From positions 288,501 through 352,500 of the forward strand of contig JAODUP010000321.1 in assembly GCA_025642065.1 (NCBI GenBank): a stretch of 64,000 bases of DNA, given 5' to 3'. The stretch is from Paralvinella palmiformis. Taxonomy: Eukaryota > Annelida > Polychaeta > Terebellida > Alvinellidae. Below the pieces are notes generated by a model. That model was not told where the DNA came from, did not search any database, and worked only from the letters and a program-made list of their open reading frames with translations. The translations under genes and the position numbers were made by a program. Each line of letters begins with the position of its first letter. Position 1 is the first letter of the stretch. This document shows positions 1 to 15,389 of this stretch, one piece after another.

Positions 1-12
1 TATCATTTAATC

Positions 13-40
13 TGAGAGAGAGGGGGAGAGAGAGAGAGAG

Positions 41-73
<33 letters not shown>
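13..73. repeat. (GA)n(GT)n microsatellite
   Basis: In the intron before exon 1 of the window. Confidence 0.95.
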
Positions 74-75
<2 letters not shown>

Positions 76-124
76 GTATTTAATTTTTCTCATGAGATTC
101 TAAAATACAGATTTTTTTCTCTAG

Positions 125-253
125 GGTTCCCTACAATATGAGATGGTTGGTTTATATCCAGCTACTGACTACTTTACAGTTGAAAAAAATACTGGAATCA
201 TAAGAACAACATCTAATTTGAGGAAAGATCTACTCAAATTACTAAGTTACACA
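125..253 (+). CDS. Cadherin exon 1 of window (M type, 43 codons)
   Basis: Acceptor tctctag, donor gtaagg, phase 0/0. Begins [17 protein letters not shown], the 43-codon M variant also seen in exons 12, 19 and 23. Confidence 0.88.
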
Positions 254-1208
254 GTAAGGTTACAAAATATACTTTGTTGGTAATTTAGATAGTTCACATA
301 TTTAGAGTTTAGTAGAAAAAAACCTATTTAAACAAATTTATGATCATTATGTCAATAATTGTTGACTATTTTTTTTTCTAGTTACGTGTCATTGCCTATG
401 ATGATGCCAATCCACAACAGAAAGTCCAAACAGAATTTGTTATCCCAGTGAGACGTAATGAGAATGCTCCTGTATTCTCAGAAGCTGTTTATAGTAAAGA
501 GATTTCAGAAGGTTTCCCTCTCGGCACTAGTATTATACAAGTTATTGCCTCAGATCAAGATGAAGTAAGTTCTGCACCTAATTAATTATAAATATTCCTT
601 TATTACTAGATTTGTAATTTGTATAAATGAATGACATACTTTCAACTTTGATTTTCAATATAGTATATTTTTATATATACTTCATGTCAGATGTTTTTAT
701 TGGTTTAAGCTAGTTCTGGATATTTTCTCAAAACCTTACATTTATCTTTTGCAGGGTGATGTGATTAATTATGAAATTGTCGATGATTTTGGAGGAACTG
801 CAGCTAAAAAAGTATTGTGGTTGAACCCAGACAATGGAGTTATTATGGCTATTAGACCATTAGCTGATTCTGATGTGTCTACTTATGATGTAAGTCATTT
901 ACCAAATGTATCTTCATGCATACACACACTCACACACAAGAAATAGCTAGAGAAATTGAGAGAGTAAATTGAAGTGTTTTTTTCTTCTCTCTTTGATTAC
1001 AACAGTTCACTGTAGTTGCCAGTGATCAGTCTGAACCTGTCAGAACTGCCAAAGTCGGTGTCCAGATCTCTGTATCTAGAGATCAATATCCACCAACCAC
1101 CACAAAGAAATTGTATCAAACTATTATAGATGAAAATGAACAAGTTGGTAGATCACCTATAATACGAATTATAGCTACTGATCCTGATCTGAAGGTAACT
1201 TAATATTA

Positions 1209-1272
<64 letters not shown>

Positions 1273-4200
1273 GGGGGGATTTACTCCATCTGGAATAGCT
1301 GTATATTGTGCTGTTTGTATACTGTTTCATTGTTTGTTTAAGTTATAGGATATTGGTGTTATAGAAGTTTGTTATTATTATTAAGTAGTGCAAATATAAC
1401 ATTGTTTTATAACGTTATTTTTCAGGGTGAATTGGCATATGAAGTCATTGGTGACTTGGCAGCTCCAAGCTATTTTTCAGTAGATTCCAGTGGTAATATA
1501 TTTGTGCGCAGTTCTCTTAAAACTGATTTTGCTACAAATTATACGGTTAGTTCTAAAAGTATATTTTGAGAAAACATGTTTTGGTTAATTGCTTATTAAT
1601 ATAACATAAGTTAAAGAAGTTTTGTTGTTACCTAATTTTTGTATTTACTTATTTATATATTGGGATATCAGTAAATATTAGAAATATTTATAATGTTGTA
1701 ATTAATGTTGTATTATTTCAGCTTAGAGTAAATGTTTATGATACAGCCAATCCATCCCAGTTCGCTTCCGTGACAGTTTTAATAACTGTACAAAGGAATG
1801 TAAATGGTCCTCAGTTTACCCAAACTCTATATGATGCCAGAGTTGCAGAGAACTATCCAATTGGTGCTAAAATAATTACTATATCAGCCACTGATAATGA
1901 TGGAGATGAAGTAAGATACAAATTGATTGGTCCAGAAGAAGCCTTGAATTTCTTCTATATAAATCCACTGATGGGAGATATATCAGTCACAAATCCACTA
2001 ACAGACAGCACAGAAAAACAATATAAGGTTATTTAACTTTATGAAAGTAAATTTTTATACTTGTTTATAGTAATTAAGATAAAATATGATAAATTACAAA
2101 CATACTCAAACAACTACAAGCATTTTGTTGACATTGTCACTTTAACGTTATATTTACTCTCTGATAACTGTTGTTCAGTCAAGTAATCCAGAATATGTGT
2201 TTCTTTTAGCTGATAATTCTTGCAACTGATGGACGAGAACATGAGAAGACAGCAGAAGCCACTGTTATAGTACGCATCATTCGTGATGAATCTAAACCAT
2301 CATTTATAAACACTCCATACAGTGATGCTAAAGTCTCAGAGAATGCTGCAATAGGAACCGTGTTCTACACAAAAGTTAAAGCTTTAGACAAAGATCTTCA
2401 GGTAAAAATATTTCAATAATAATAATAATATTATTATTTACTTATAGATTTATAGAGGGCTAGATTCTATCATGCATAATAAATTGATTAAATGAGTAAG
2501 AAGGAACTACTAAGTAAACCTTTGTATTATTTATTATATTTCTACATTGTTAGTGTCGGTATCTGATATGTTGATGTTTTTATTCTTCTGTTTCCAGGGT
2601 TCTATGAAGTATAAAGTTATTGGTGACTTATTAGCTCCATCAATGTTTACCATCAATGACAATGGACAAATCTCTGTTGCTAGTAATCTGAAACAAGATG
2701 ATGCCTTCTCTTACAGTGTAAGTAATTGACAGTGAATACAAAATGAGTTATCAATTATTTTATTGAGTCTGTATACACATAAATATCAATCTAATACACG
2801 TAAGTCGGTATAAATTACTAACTTCAATCTCAAGTGGGCGGAAACAATGCAAAAAAACTCATAATATAGCCTGGTGATAGCTAGTCTCTGCATTATAACA
2901 ATACAGTCATGGTGCTAACAAGCCTAATTGTATTTATTCAATGAGGTGGATTATTTTATGGCACTCTGCAGTACCTACTACTGTATGCTACAAAATGCTA
3001 CATAAAATCTACTAGCTAATTAAGATCATTCAGCATGTACACAGTGTTTGTATTCACTAAGACCACATATGATGGCCACACATTAAGCAGAAGAGTCTCA
3101 TTTAAACCAAGCCATTTATTTTGAGCAATACTCTACTATGTATTTATGAATGAGTGAGTGTTTTAGTAGCCTTAGCATTTGTCCCCCTGGAAAACAGCGA
3201 CTCTCTATGGATACTAGATAATCAGATATAGATAAGTGAGATCTTATCCCACAAGTTGGATATTTTAATTAAGTTTATTGATGGAACTATGTTCTGATTG
3301 ACTGTTTAATAGGTAAAACAATACTTTTGTGGAGAACTACGAGTCATATTTACAAAAATATGCATTATTATGATGATAGTTGATTGTTGATAAATGTTGT
3401 ACTGTCTGTATTTAATTACTTGAATAACTATTTATCAGGCAAATTATGTTGTTTGATATAAGGTCAATTGGGTTTTTAGTACGTGTATTATAGTTGTGAC
3501 ATCTTCCTATTCAACATTGTATTAGTTTTAAATCATGAGTTATAATTGTATGCTTTTGAATATACTAGTACCAGTAAGTGGAACAGGATTGGGGTAATCA
3601 TAATCAGTAATCATAAATTGTAATCTATTACATGATCTACAGTAATTGTAATCACCATTTCTAGATGCAATGTAATTGATTAAATTGTAAATGTAACCGT
3701 AATCAGTGATTACTTTCACGATTACACAAGATGTTTGATTATTTTCCATGTTATATCATGCCAGAGATATGGTTTGGTATTTAAGACAAAAGATAACAAA
3801 AGAACTGATTTAACCATTGATGGACTACTGTTATATTGGATATATTGTCAGTTTATTTGTTCTATGAACCTGAAAGGAAAATGTGTTGAAACACTGCTTC
3901 AGATGTTGCCGCTATTAGAGTTCATATAAACAGGCATTTCAGATTAACATGGTTAAGCCCAAGCTAGTTACATGACTTCTTTCTGACACCGTCGTTTTAG
4001 CTTCAGCTGCAAATGATCCTGATTGGCCAGTAGTCAGATGACAAGCAGCCAATTAAATTAATGCATGCTATATCTAATTTTGTAAGGGAATATAGGACAA
4101 CATATGACTTCAGCAGAGTTCTAGCTATGAAAAAGTGCAGGTTCATGTACAGCCTTCTGTGATCTGAGTGATCATCATAAACATTTAGAGATGCTTCTGT

Positions 4201-7200
4201 TATAGAACATTATCATTATTATCATCAGTTAACTTAAATAATAAAATATATATATGGCATATTTACTCTCAACATTATGTGAAAGAATTGACAGTGTTAT
4301 TTATTGATAGTGGCCATATGATATAATTTATTATTATTATTATTATTGTTGTTGTTGATATATACTGTGTTCAGACTCACATGCATATGTCTCAAGAAAT
4401 GAGAAACCAACTGTCAACAGAATAAATGTGAGTTGTTATCTTGTATCTAACTGAAGAAAAAAGGTAATTACAGCTATACCAAACCTTTCCACCCTCAAGT
4501 AGGTGTACTGTTTAAATAAATGGCATAATATAGTCATATGTCCAAGATTTTACATTGTATGCTGCCTATAATAATTTAATTTAAAGTTCATGACATTCTA
4601 TTTTCCTTAGCTGAGAATCATAGCCTATGATAGTTCTAATCCAACCCAGAAAGCAACAGCTCTTGTGTCGATATCGGTGACTCGCAATGAGAATGGTCCA
4701 GTATTTGCTCAGAGGTCATATCATGTTGAAACTCCAGAAACACTGGAGTTGGGAGCACATGTTATACAAGTGAATGCTACTGATCGAGATGGGGTTTGTA
4801 ACTATACTAGTTATGGTTTGTAGTTGTTTAATTTTTAATTCAGTTTTTCATAGGACACAATAATTTATAAATATCTCATATTTTGTATTTGACTTTTCTC
4901 ACAGAGGTAATGTTATTGTATTGTCTTTCCTGGCAGGATGCCATTAAGTATTCCATCATAGGTGAAGATCCTGCTGCAGAATATTTTTACATAGACCCTG
5001 ATTTTGGTCTGCTTACAGTCAAGAAATTACTGTCTGAAGGAGATACATCACAGTATAATGTAAGAAAAATTACCATTTGAAATATGATGAAATACATAAT
5101 GCAAAATAAATTACTATTTACTATTGTGACATCATACATCAGTTTATAGATATGTTGTGTTACTACAGTTAATACTCTTTGTAAGGTGGAATTATTAGGT
5201 AGAAGAAAAACACATGTTTCATTCTTAAAATGATTAATAATTTTTGCAACCAGGTAAAAATACAAGGCAGTGACCAAGGTAACCCTGAGCATACTTCAGA
5301 ATGTATTGTGCAGGTTAAGGTACATCGTGATCAGTACTTGCCTCAGTTTGAAGGTGATTTCCAGAAGACAATTGATGTCAATCATCCTGTGAATACTACA
5401 CCAGTAGTTGTTGTTAAAGCAGTTGACAGGGATAGAGTGGTAAATATAGCAACTATTGGATATTGTTAATATTAATTGTTGGTTCAGCCATCCTTTTGTA
5501 CCTCAAATTAATTTGCTCCATCAAAGATATTTCCACAATTATGGCAGAAGTTAGTTAATAAATAATTCCTTGAAAATTTTAATACATTTTGAATAACACC
5601 CAAGAATGCAGGACAAACATTGTTATTTTATCTGAAATGACAGAATATGATAATTCTTTTGAGCATCCAACATGTATTGTGGTAATTATTTTTTTAATGG
5701 AATTATCTGAAATTGCAAAATCAAAATGAAGATACCATTGTTTTTGTGCATATAAAATGACCATTAATGATAATTTTGGAAAAGAAACAGATTTTAGTCC
5801 CATCTTGGTAGTATATGTGAATTTAATATACCTGGTTACTGATAACGAGTTTTATTTTGGACTAAGGTGTTAGAAAACACAAATAATACCTAACATACTA
5901 CCTACAGATTAACTAAAGTACAGCTCATAATATATAAAGTATTTTCTTCTTTGAAATAATTGGCATACTCATTTTTCTCACTCAATTTACTTTATATTAT
6001 GGTTTAGGGTGAGATAGTCTACAAACTGGTTGGAGTCTTTCCAGCACAGTATTTCTTCTGGATTGAAAACACTACAGGAATAATTCGTGTTAATCAGTCC
6101 CTGAAGAATGACAGTCTTCGCTTAACTACATATTCAGTAAGTTTGTGTGTGTTTGTGTGAGAGAGGGGGATAGGGAGAACATTTGTGTTTTATATGTATT
6201 TTTAATGTTCATGCTGTATGTATTTAATTTCAGCTTGAGGTGGAAGCCTATGATACAGCATATCCAAAGCACACTGGCACAAATTATATAACAATTACTG
6301 TCAACCGTAATGCTAATCCACCACGTTTTGTACAGAATGCCTATGAGAAAACAATATCTGCTAACTATCCACTTGTTACAGAAGTAATCAAAGTAGAAGC
6401 TGTGGATCCAGATGGTGTAAGTAGTTAGCATTGACAGTATTAAAATGATTATATTAATAATAAACAGTTTATTGAAATTTGATTATTGAAATTGATTACC
6501 AATGAAGTTCTTTTTTTTTAATGTTAAGAAACTAACTTTTTTATTATACCTTAATCATTAATGTTATTTTATGGTAAGCTATGACAGAAGATCGTTAGTG
6601 ATTCTATTAATGTAATTTAAGATAGCTGACCTTATAACATGTGTTTATTACATAATTAATCAATTTAAAGATATCATGCTGTATTGTGGAAAATTTTCAG
6701 GATAAGATCAGATATGAGCTGATTGATGCTGATGGACATGCCTTAGATTATTTCTTCATTGAGGAGTATTCTGGAGTCCTTCTGCTTAAAAAATCAGTGC
6801 AAGACTCTCCATACGGAACTTTCTCTGTAAGTTTGCCACTTTCAAACTTCTCCATCTGCATGAAGTTTTAGAGTGGAATAATATTTACGATATCAATAAT
6901 CTGCCATCTCATAGTATGGATCATATAAATGACTGTTGATTTCAAACTCAGTTATATACTGTTTGTTTAATTTCATTTTACAGCTCCGAGTTAAAGCTCA
7001 TGACAATGGCCGTCCAATAAAATATACTGAGGCTACAGTTACTATAACTGTTCACCGTAATGAGTTTATGCCACAATGGGTAAACATACCATATAAACAG
7101 ACAATTAATGAGGATATTACCAATCTGACTGGTATCTACACTGTCAGTGCTACAGATAATGATCTTCAAGAAGCTATTATTTATGAAGCAGTCGGTATTG

Positions 7201-7424
7201 ATCCAGCACAAAGATACTTCACTGTTGGTAGGAAAAATGGCTTCATACTGGTAATTAATAACCTTAAGAAGGATCGAGGTCTTGTATACACAGTAAGTAT
7301 CTTAAAATAATTCAGCAAACAATATTAATCTACCTATATGGAACAAACTTAATATGAACTTAATAAGTAATTTTGTTTAGTAAATATTTTTATGAAGAAA
7401 GTATTACCATGTTATATATATATA

Positions 7425-7486
<62 letters not shown>

Positions 7487-8122
7487 CTGAAAGTGAAACA
7501 TAAATGATGTAAATGAGTATGATTAATTATTTTAAAGAACCTAGTGTGTAGTTATTAATTATGTTATTACCACAAATATTAATATTTATTACCATCACTG
7601 CATGAATTAGTCGACTAATCTAAATATTTATTCAACAATGATTGCATCTTGTTTATTTTGTTTAAATGTATTTACATTTCTGTAGCTTCGGTTAGCTGCA
7701 TATGACAGTGGTAATCCAGAGCAAAAGATATATACAAATATGATGATTACTGTGAACAGAAACATTCACAGTCCTGTCTTTGGTGATGATTCCCAGGAAA
7801 TAACTATACGTGGTAATACTCAGCTTGGAGCAACTCTAATTAAAGTTACAGCACAAGATGAAGACAAGGTTTGTCAAAATTAAACGAATTATTACTTGAA
7901 ATGTCATGTTTGATACTAGCAATGTATAATATGATAATTCTGGATTGACATTGTTATGATGTTCTAGGATGCTCTGAAATATAACATTACTAGTGATGAC
8001 AAATGTCGAGAGTACTTCTACATGAATGCAGATCTTGGTAGCCTTTCTCTGAAGAAATTGCTAGAGGATGAAACTATCACCAAATTTCAGGTAAAGTGGC
8101 AAGAAACATTTCTGATGTCAAT

Positions 8123-8208
<86 letters not shown>

Positions 8209-8986
8209 CTTAAAAGTGGTATATTTATGTTTTCACTGATTTAACATATTGTACTTGATTGTCATACAGTGTGTAATCCAGGCTAGGGATCAAGGTTATC
8301 CCAAAGAGAGGACCACAGAAATGCACCTAATTATTAATGTGAAGTGGGATGTTGAAATACCTGTCTTCAGTCAGGAGACCTACCGTGGGTCTCTATCTGA
8401 AAACTTCAAAGTTGGCACTTCTGTACTCCAAGTGAAGGCCCACCTTGCTCTGACACTGGTTTGTATTATTGTAATGTGTTTTTTTCTGTTATATTAAATT
8501 AAAATATTTTAAAGCAGCTGTGAATATCTGGTAATATTAAAATAAAATTAGTTTTACTTATTTACACCATTATTTAATATAATCCACAGAATAACATGCA
8601 GTATGAAACCATTGGAGAGTATCCTGCACCTGATTTCTTCTCAGTAGATAGAGATTCAGGTGTGATAAAACTGGCAAGAGATTTACGTGAAGATAGTTTA
8701 CAGCTTAGTTCCTATAATGTAGGTATCTGACATGTTAACAATGATAAATTATTGTAATAAAATACTTGAATATTTTTATACTTCATTATAACTACTGTAC
8801 TTGGGATTGTACTAGTACCTTAATTGAATGCAGTACTTTTAAGATTAACTTTTTGTTAAGTTAGTACTTAACTATTAACATAATTTCTGCTGTTTATTTG
8901 AACTTTGGTTATATTATTAATGGGATTTACTGACTGTTTATAGTCTAGTATTCATAGTTAGGCCATACTTTTTTTTATTTATTTAC

Positions 8987-9028
<42 letters not shown>

Positions 9029-12000
9029 ACTATGTTAATTATCTCCATGCAGCTTATTATCACAGCTTATGATGGTGCAACACCTGACATCCGTGGTCGA
9101 ACCTCGGTTTATCTCACAGTAGGACGTAATGAGAATAAACCCATGTTCAACAAGACGAGATACACTGTTACCATACGTCCGGACTTACAATTGGGTGTTG
9201 TTTTTATCAATGTTACGGCTCGAGATGTTGATAAATCTGTAAGTATAACATCCTTATGTGTCTCTCCGAATACCCAAGCCATCTGAACCATGTACTACCA
9301 TACACAAACATGCAGACACATCTCCACATACAGTCATGCCTGCAAGTAAATATTTGGACACCTGTAAAGCAAAATGTTATGTTATCATAATGCTATTTAT
9401 TAGGAGACATAAATATTCTATACCGACAATATATTTTATACAGGATGTTATTGCATACACAATCTATGGGAATGAAGTTGCCAAGAAATATTTCTACATT
9501 GATCCAGACACTGGAGCTGTCTCGTTGAAAAAGATAATTGCCAAAGATACAAATACCAAGTATCAGGTAACCATAGTGTCATGTTCAGTCTGTGCCTGTA
9601 AAGTATTTATGGCAAAAATGTTTTTATAGAAAATGGTTGAAACTGAAGTAGTTGGCTTTATGTAAAATTATTGTTTATTTATAATGGTTGGTATATTTGA
9701 ATATATGTTTGTTATCTTGTTTTTGTCATCTTATAGATAACTATCCATGCTGCTGACCGGAGGACAGCTGATGGTCAGTTTTCCACAACGACCCTGACAG
9801 TAGATGTTCTACGTGATCAGGAAGCTCCCAAATTTCAGAATACTTATAGAAAAGAGGTTTCTGAAAATCTTCCTGTCAATGCCACAGTACTCACTGTAGA
9901 AGCAAGGGACAGTGATCTTGTGGTATGATCTAGTAGAAAGAATAATTTTCAAATAATGAAATTTATATTATTATCATATAATATTTATTGCACTATCACA
10001 TCGTTACTCTAACAATTCTATTAATTTTTACTTCAGGGTTCCATCGAATATTATCTAATAGGTCTATACCCTGCTGAGAATTTCTTTTGGATTGACAGTC
10101 AAACAGGTATCATTCATATAAAGAGAATTTTAAAAGATGACAGCCTGAAAACTACAGCATACACAGTAAGTTATAATACCATATGATTAAGTTACTATAG
10201 CATATAGAAAATTACTGTAATTACATGTACCGTAGATCCCAGCCATTAATGATTTATACCAAAGAAACATCATCAAAAATCATGCCTGTGAATCAGAAAC
10301 TGAACCATTCGAACAGTGCAAAGTATTTAAAAGACAAGATTGCATTGTGAAATGATGATAAAATTACTGAAATAAATATTTGTATTTAAACTGAAATTTT
10401 AGTTTTCAATAATGCTCTATTATTAATTAACATGATGATAAACGTGCTCTTCTATTAAAACAAGACGTACATCTATGCTGCCAAATGAATGAGATATGAT
10501 GATCTTGGGTGTCTTGGGTACGAGTTGTCTTGTTACCGATGCTACATTCAAATTGAAAGTTGTGAAATACACTACTGAGTCCATAATTACAAAAATCAAA
10601 TAATTCTACATAGAACTATTGATTTTCATTATAAAGCCATGAATTGTTATCACCAACTTATTTCACTCCATTACTGCATGAGCTTAGATCAAAATGACGA
10701 TTGATCATTTGATGTCCATTTGCATGATATAGATCAACTCTAGATGGCTGCTAACACACTGAAATATCTTCTCCCATTAAGCTGACCTCCAAAAACAAGG
10801 GTAATAATATTGACTCAAAGTATCCCATTAATGGCCAGGACGGGACCTATAGTATATTGTTTGGTAGAATTAACTCATTTTGTTGAACTTTGAAACAAAT
10901 GATAAAATAAGAAATTCTCTCATTGGTCTATTCATCTATCTACATCTACAGATCATCTGTGTTGTCATATGAAATTAATAATCCAAGTACATTCTTGTCA
11001 AGACATATCAGGCATTTGAACCAATCAAGTGATTACTGTCTTATTAACTATCACTTTTAATCAAACTGTATATACAAATTAATGGAATAGTTATAATCTG
11101 TAATTATAATAAATTAAATAACTTATTCCAAGAATAAAATACAAATGACTTTCATTAAGTTTTAGATTTGGCACCATCTGAAACAAAAAGCGTATTTTAG
11201 CAAAACTCTCTTAACAGAGAACCTTTGTTACCAGCTCAAACGACTTTTGAAAATTAATGTAATGGTATCTTCTAGTTGCAGCTAACATTCGTCCATTACA
11301 TCTTTGAAGGTAATTATAACATTATCATGTAATTTCAAATTTTTCACTACCAGATTCGTGTTGTGGCCATTGACACAGCATACAAGGAAAACAAAGCAAT
11401 AACAGATGTCTTAATAACTGTAACACGCAATGCAAATGCTCCAAAGTTCCAGAGATCTAGCTACACAAGTAGGATATCAGAAATGTATCCCATTGGAGAA
11501 GATATTGTCAAGATATCTGCTACAGATGCTGATAACGTACATAACAATATTATGTTCTTCTAGATAATAAGAGTATCATGATTAGTATAGTAAGAACCAA
11601 GTAATGATACAATTCAATTTGCTTCTAAATTAAAGATTGTTTTGCTAAAATATATTATGGCCATTTGTCAAGATTTAATCAGCTATGTGATATGTTTATG
11701 ATTGTTTCTTTTTTTAAACAGGATGTCTTAAAGTATACCTTACTAGGAGGAGATGAAGCTAAATCCTATTTCTACCTTAATCCAGACAGTGGTGTTATAA
11801 CTTTAAGGAAGCCACTGAAGTTTAGTTCTAATGCACAGTTTGATGTAAGATATATGATAACATTTTACATAGACATCTAATTCAGTAATAAGCTCTAAAA
11901 ATAGGAAAGGGTCTTGTTGCTATTTAATTTTTACTCTGTATTTTTATTTTTCACTAATATTAAACATCTTATTAACATTTGATCATGCATGATTTCTGTT

Positions 12001-13173
12001 GATCTTCTGTTACAGTTTAATATTAGAGCTTCTGATCAACGAGCTACTGAGAAACACACAGATGTAGCAGTGTCCATTGTTATTCATCGTGATCAACAAC
12101 CCCCACGTTTCAGAAATGCGCCATACACTGCTACTGTATCAGAAAACCTCAATGTTGATCAGAGTGTCATGAGATTGTATGCAGAAGATCCCGATAAGCA
12201 GGTACAGCTTTAAAATAACTGACCATCACGATGACCATGACCATAGATACTATGATACTAACTGTATAAATAATTACAGGGTGATTTACAGTTTGCTATT
12301 CATGGAGTACCACCAGCACCAGTCTTCTTTTATGTTGACAAAGACACCGGTGTGATTTATGTAAAGAAACGGCTCGATACAGAAACTGCAGAAACCTACA
12401 CTGTGAGTTCCAGCTGTTTGTTATCTTCAGGATTTTCCTGACCATGTACTATTATTTACATTTAGCTGTAGCTTTCAGAATGAGCTACATTTTTGGATTT
12501 CTATATTTACCCCAGCTCTTGGTAGCGGCCTGGGATTCTGGTAATCCCAAACAAGAAATAAGCACCACAGTGACCATAAATGTTACACGCAATGAGTATA
12601 GACCAAGGTTTTTCCCTGAGAAATACACAGCTGCAATATCTGAACATGATCCAGTTGGCACCAACATTACTCGTGTACATGCAACAGATGAAGACCTACC
12701 AGTCAGTGTTGCTTTTTGGTCTCTTTTTCTGTAATAGAGTTTGTTAATAGAGTAATGTAATTATTATTGATCAGAAATTATTACTTCTGTCGATAAACAC
12801 AATTTACTATTCATTAGATAATTATTATGTTGTATGTTAATAACTGGAATAATTGGAATTAATATATTTAATTAACACAAGTTTAGTTAACTAGTTATTG
12901 TATATAAATATATCATTTGGTGCTTACTCTATTCAGGGTCCAAAGAGTCATATTACGTTTGATATCATTGGTGAAAACTCAGCACCAGAGTTTTTCTTTG
13001 TTCATCCAAGTACTGGTGATATATTGATCAGCAAAGTTCTGACTGATGATCCAGATAAAAGAGATACTTATGTTGTAAGTAAACACTTTTATTTGTTATT
13101 TAAATTCTAGATATACTTAAAACCCATTATAACATGGTCTATGATGGTAGACTAGATTCAGTGGACTGCATTA

Positions 13174-13224
<51 letters not shown>

Positions 13225-13344
13225 CGCACACACACACACGCATACGCTACACACACACACACACATACATGCACACACACACACATATACACGCATGCAC
13301 ACACACGCACACACACACATGCACACACACACAAAAAGGCATCA

Positions 13345-13395
<51 letters not shown>

Positions 13396-13406
13396 CCCTC
13401 CAAACA

Positions 13407-13464
<58 letters not shown>

Positions 13465-15349
13465 TGATGCCTTTTTGTAGTAATTGGGTGTTGTCTAATA
13501 TATAACATTCAGTAACACAGGTTTATATACAGGTCCAAACATGTCAATGATAGTAATATCTGATTTGATTTTACCTGGTTTATTATATGTTATTGTTTGA
13601 AAATACTGTTAAGCTGTCTATTAAAATTCTCAGGTACTGCAAAATTAAAATCTATACATTTCTGCACTTGTCAGTGTTTTTTAAGGAACTGTTTCTATTG
13701 ATTGCACAAATTTACTAAGATATTTATGTACAATATAGCTCTGCTATAACATGTGTATTGTGGTCCAGAAGCTATTGATCTTGTTATAGGTGGACCACAA
13801 ATCAACTGTAATCATCACCATGGAGTCCATGTATTCACCTCATTTTGTCCATTGTTGTGAGTCAGTCCATGTATTCACCTCATTTTGTCCATTGTTGTGA
13901 GTCAGTCCATGTATTCACCTCATTTTGTCCATTGTTGTGAGTCAGTCCATGTATTCACCTCATTTTGTCCATTGTTGTGAGTCAGTCCATGTATTCACCT
14001 CATTTTGTCCATTGTTGTGAGTCAGTCCATGTATTCACCTCATTTTGTCCATTGTTGTGAGTCAGTCCATGTATTCACCTCATTTTGTCCATTGTTGTGA
14101 GTCAGTCCATGTATTCACCTCATTTTGTCCATTGTTGTGAGTCAGTCCATGTATTCACCTCATTTTGTCCATTGTTGTGAGTCAGTCCATGTATTCACCT
14201 CATTTTGTCCATTGTTGTGAGTCAGTCCATGTATTCACCTCATTTTGTCCATTGTTGTGAGTCAGTCCATGTATTCACCTCATTTTGTCCATTGTTGTGA
14301 GTCAGTCCATGTATTCACCTCATTTCATTGAAGATTACATACACCTGTTTATGTCATAAATGTTCCCAGTAATTGTTTCATTATTTGTTATCTCAGAGTT
14401 TGTTTGGAAAATAAAATCTTTCTGCAAAATTGTACAAAAAAAATAACAGCAATGTTAGAATTGGTCTCAAAGTACCAAATATATGGACCAATAAAATGAA
14501 CGTTGATAGGTGTATGTGTACAAATAAATCTACTTCTGTGGTTATGTTTTTATTAGTTAAAGGTATAAACAGAAAACGCATTTAAATTATTTTAAAAAAT
14601 CATGGATTTCATGCCATATTCCAGAAAATGCAATATGATGGATCCCACAAATTGGGGTCCAATGTCTGACCATGTTATAGCCGATTCTGTGTTATACTGG
14701 TTCACATTATAACAGGGCCACACTCTATATATATACATATGAAGTGATGACATCATAGGGAGAAACTTGTGCTAAAATGTTTTACTATCACAAGAATTCA
14801 ACCCTATATCAATAAATGGAGTCTAGGAATTTTAACACACCATAATTTATTCATTTTTATTCGTATAAAGTTGGATTAATCATTTGATAAATACAACTTT
14901 ATGCAGTCTACAACATTTGTAACTGTGAAGGTTAGATAAACACTGCTATTCCAGCGCAAGTAGAAACATTAAAATTAGTCTGGACAAAAAGTGAAGATAA
15001 TCATGGGAATAGCTCTTACTGTAATTAATTTTTTATGGTAATTGATAACTAAATTTGGATTTGATACATTCAAGACACTGGCTAACTAATAACATATTAT
15101 TCTTACAGGTGAAGGTTGTGGCACGTGACCAGGGAAGTCCACCTCAACAGGGTACTGCTGGAGTTATTATTATTGTGAAGAGAAATAAATATCGACCAGA
15201 GTTTGCAACTAAAGAACCTTACCATGAAACAGTGGCAGAGACATTTACTCCTAGTCTGACAGTGATAACTGTTACAGCAACAGATGCCGATCCAGAGGTT
15301 TGAATAAATGCATACATATGAACCCATACAAGCCATATAACTTCCCCCT

Positions 15350-15389
<40 letters not shown>

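Noticed and set aside
4987..5292. Minus-strand ORF of 101 codons
   Set aside because: Shadow of cadherin exons 10 and 11 and their intron; no known domain. Other minus-strand ORFs under the cadherin gene were dropped for the same reason.
13134..13505. ORFs rich in His-Thr and Tyr-Ile
   Set aside because: Conceptual translation of (CA)n and (TA)n tracts. The same holds for the similar ORFs at 23397, 43520, 43794, 62835 and 63569.
13821..14325. CRISPR-like repeat array
   Set aside because: Units are contiguous with no unique spacers, in an intron of an animal gene; it is a minisatellite.
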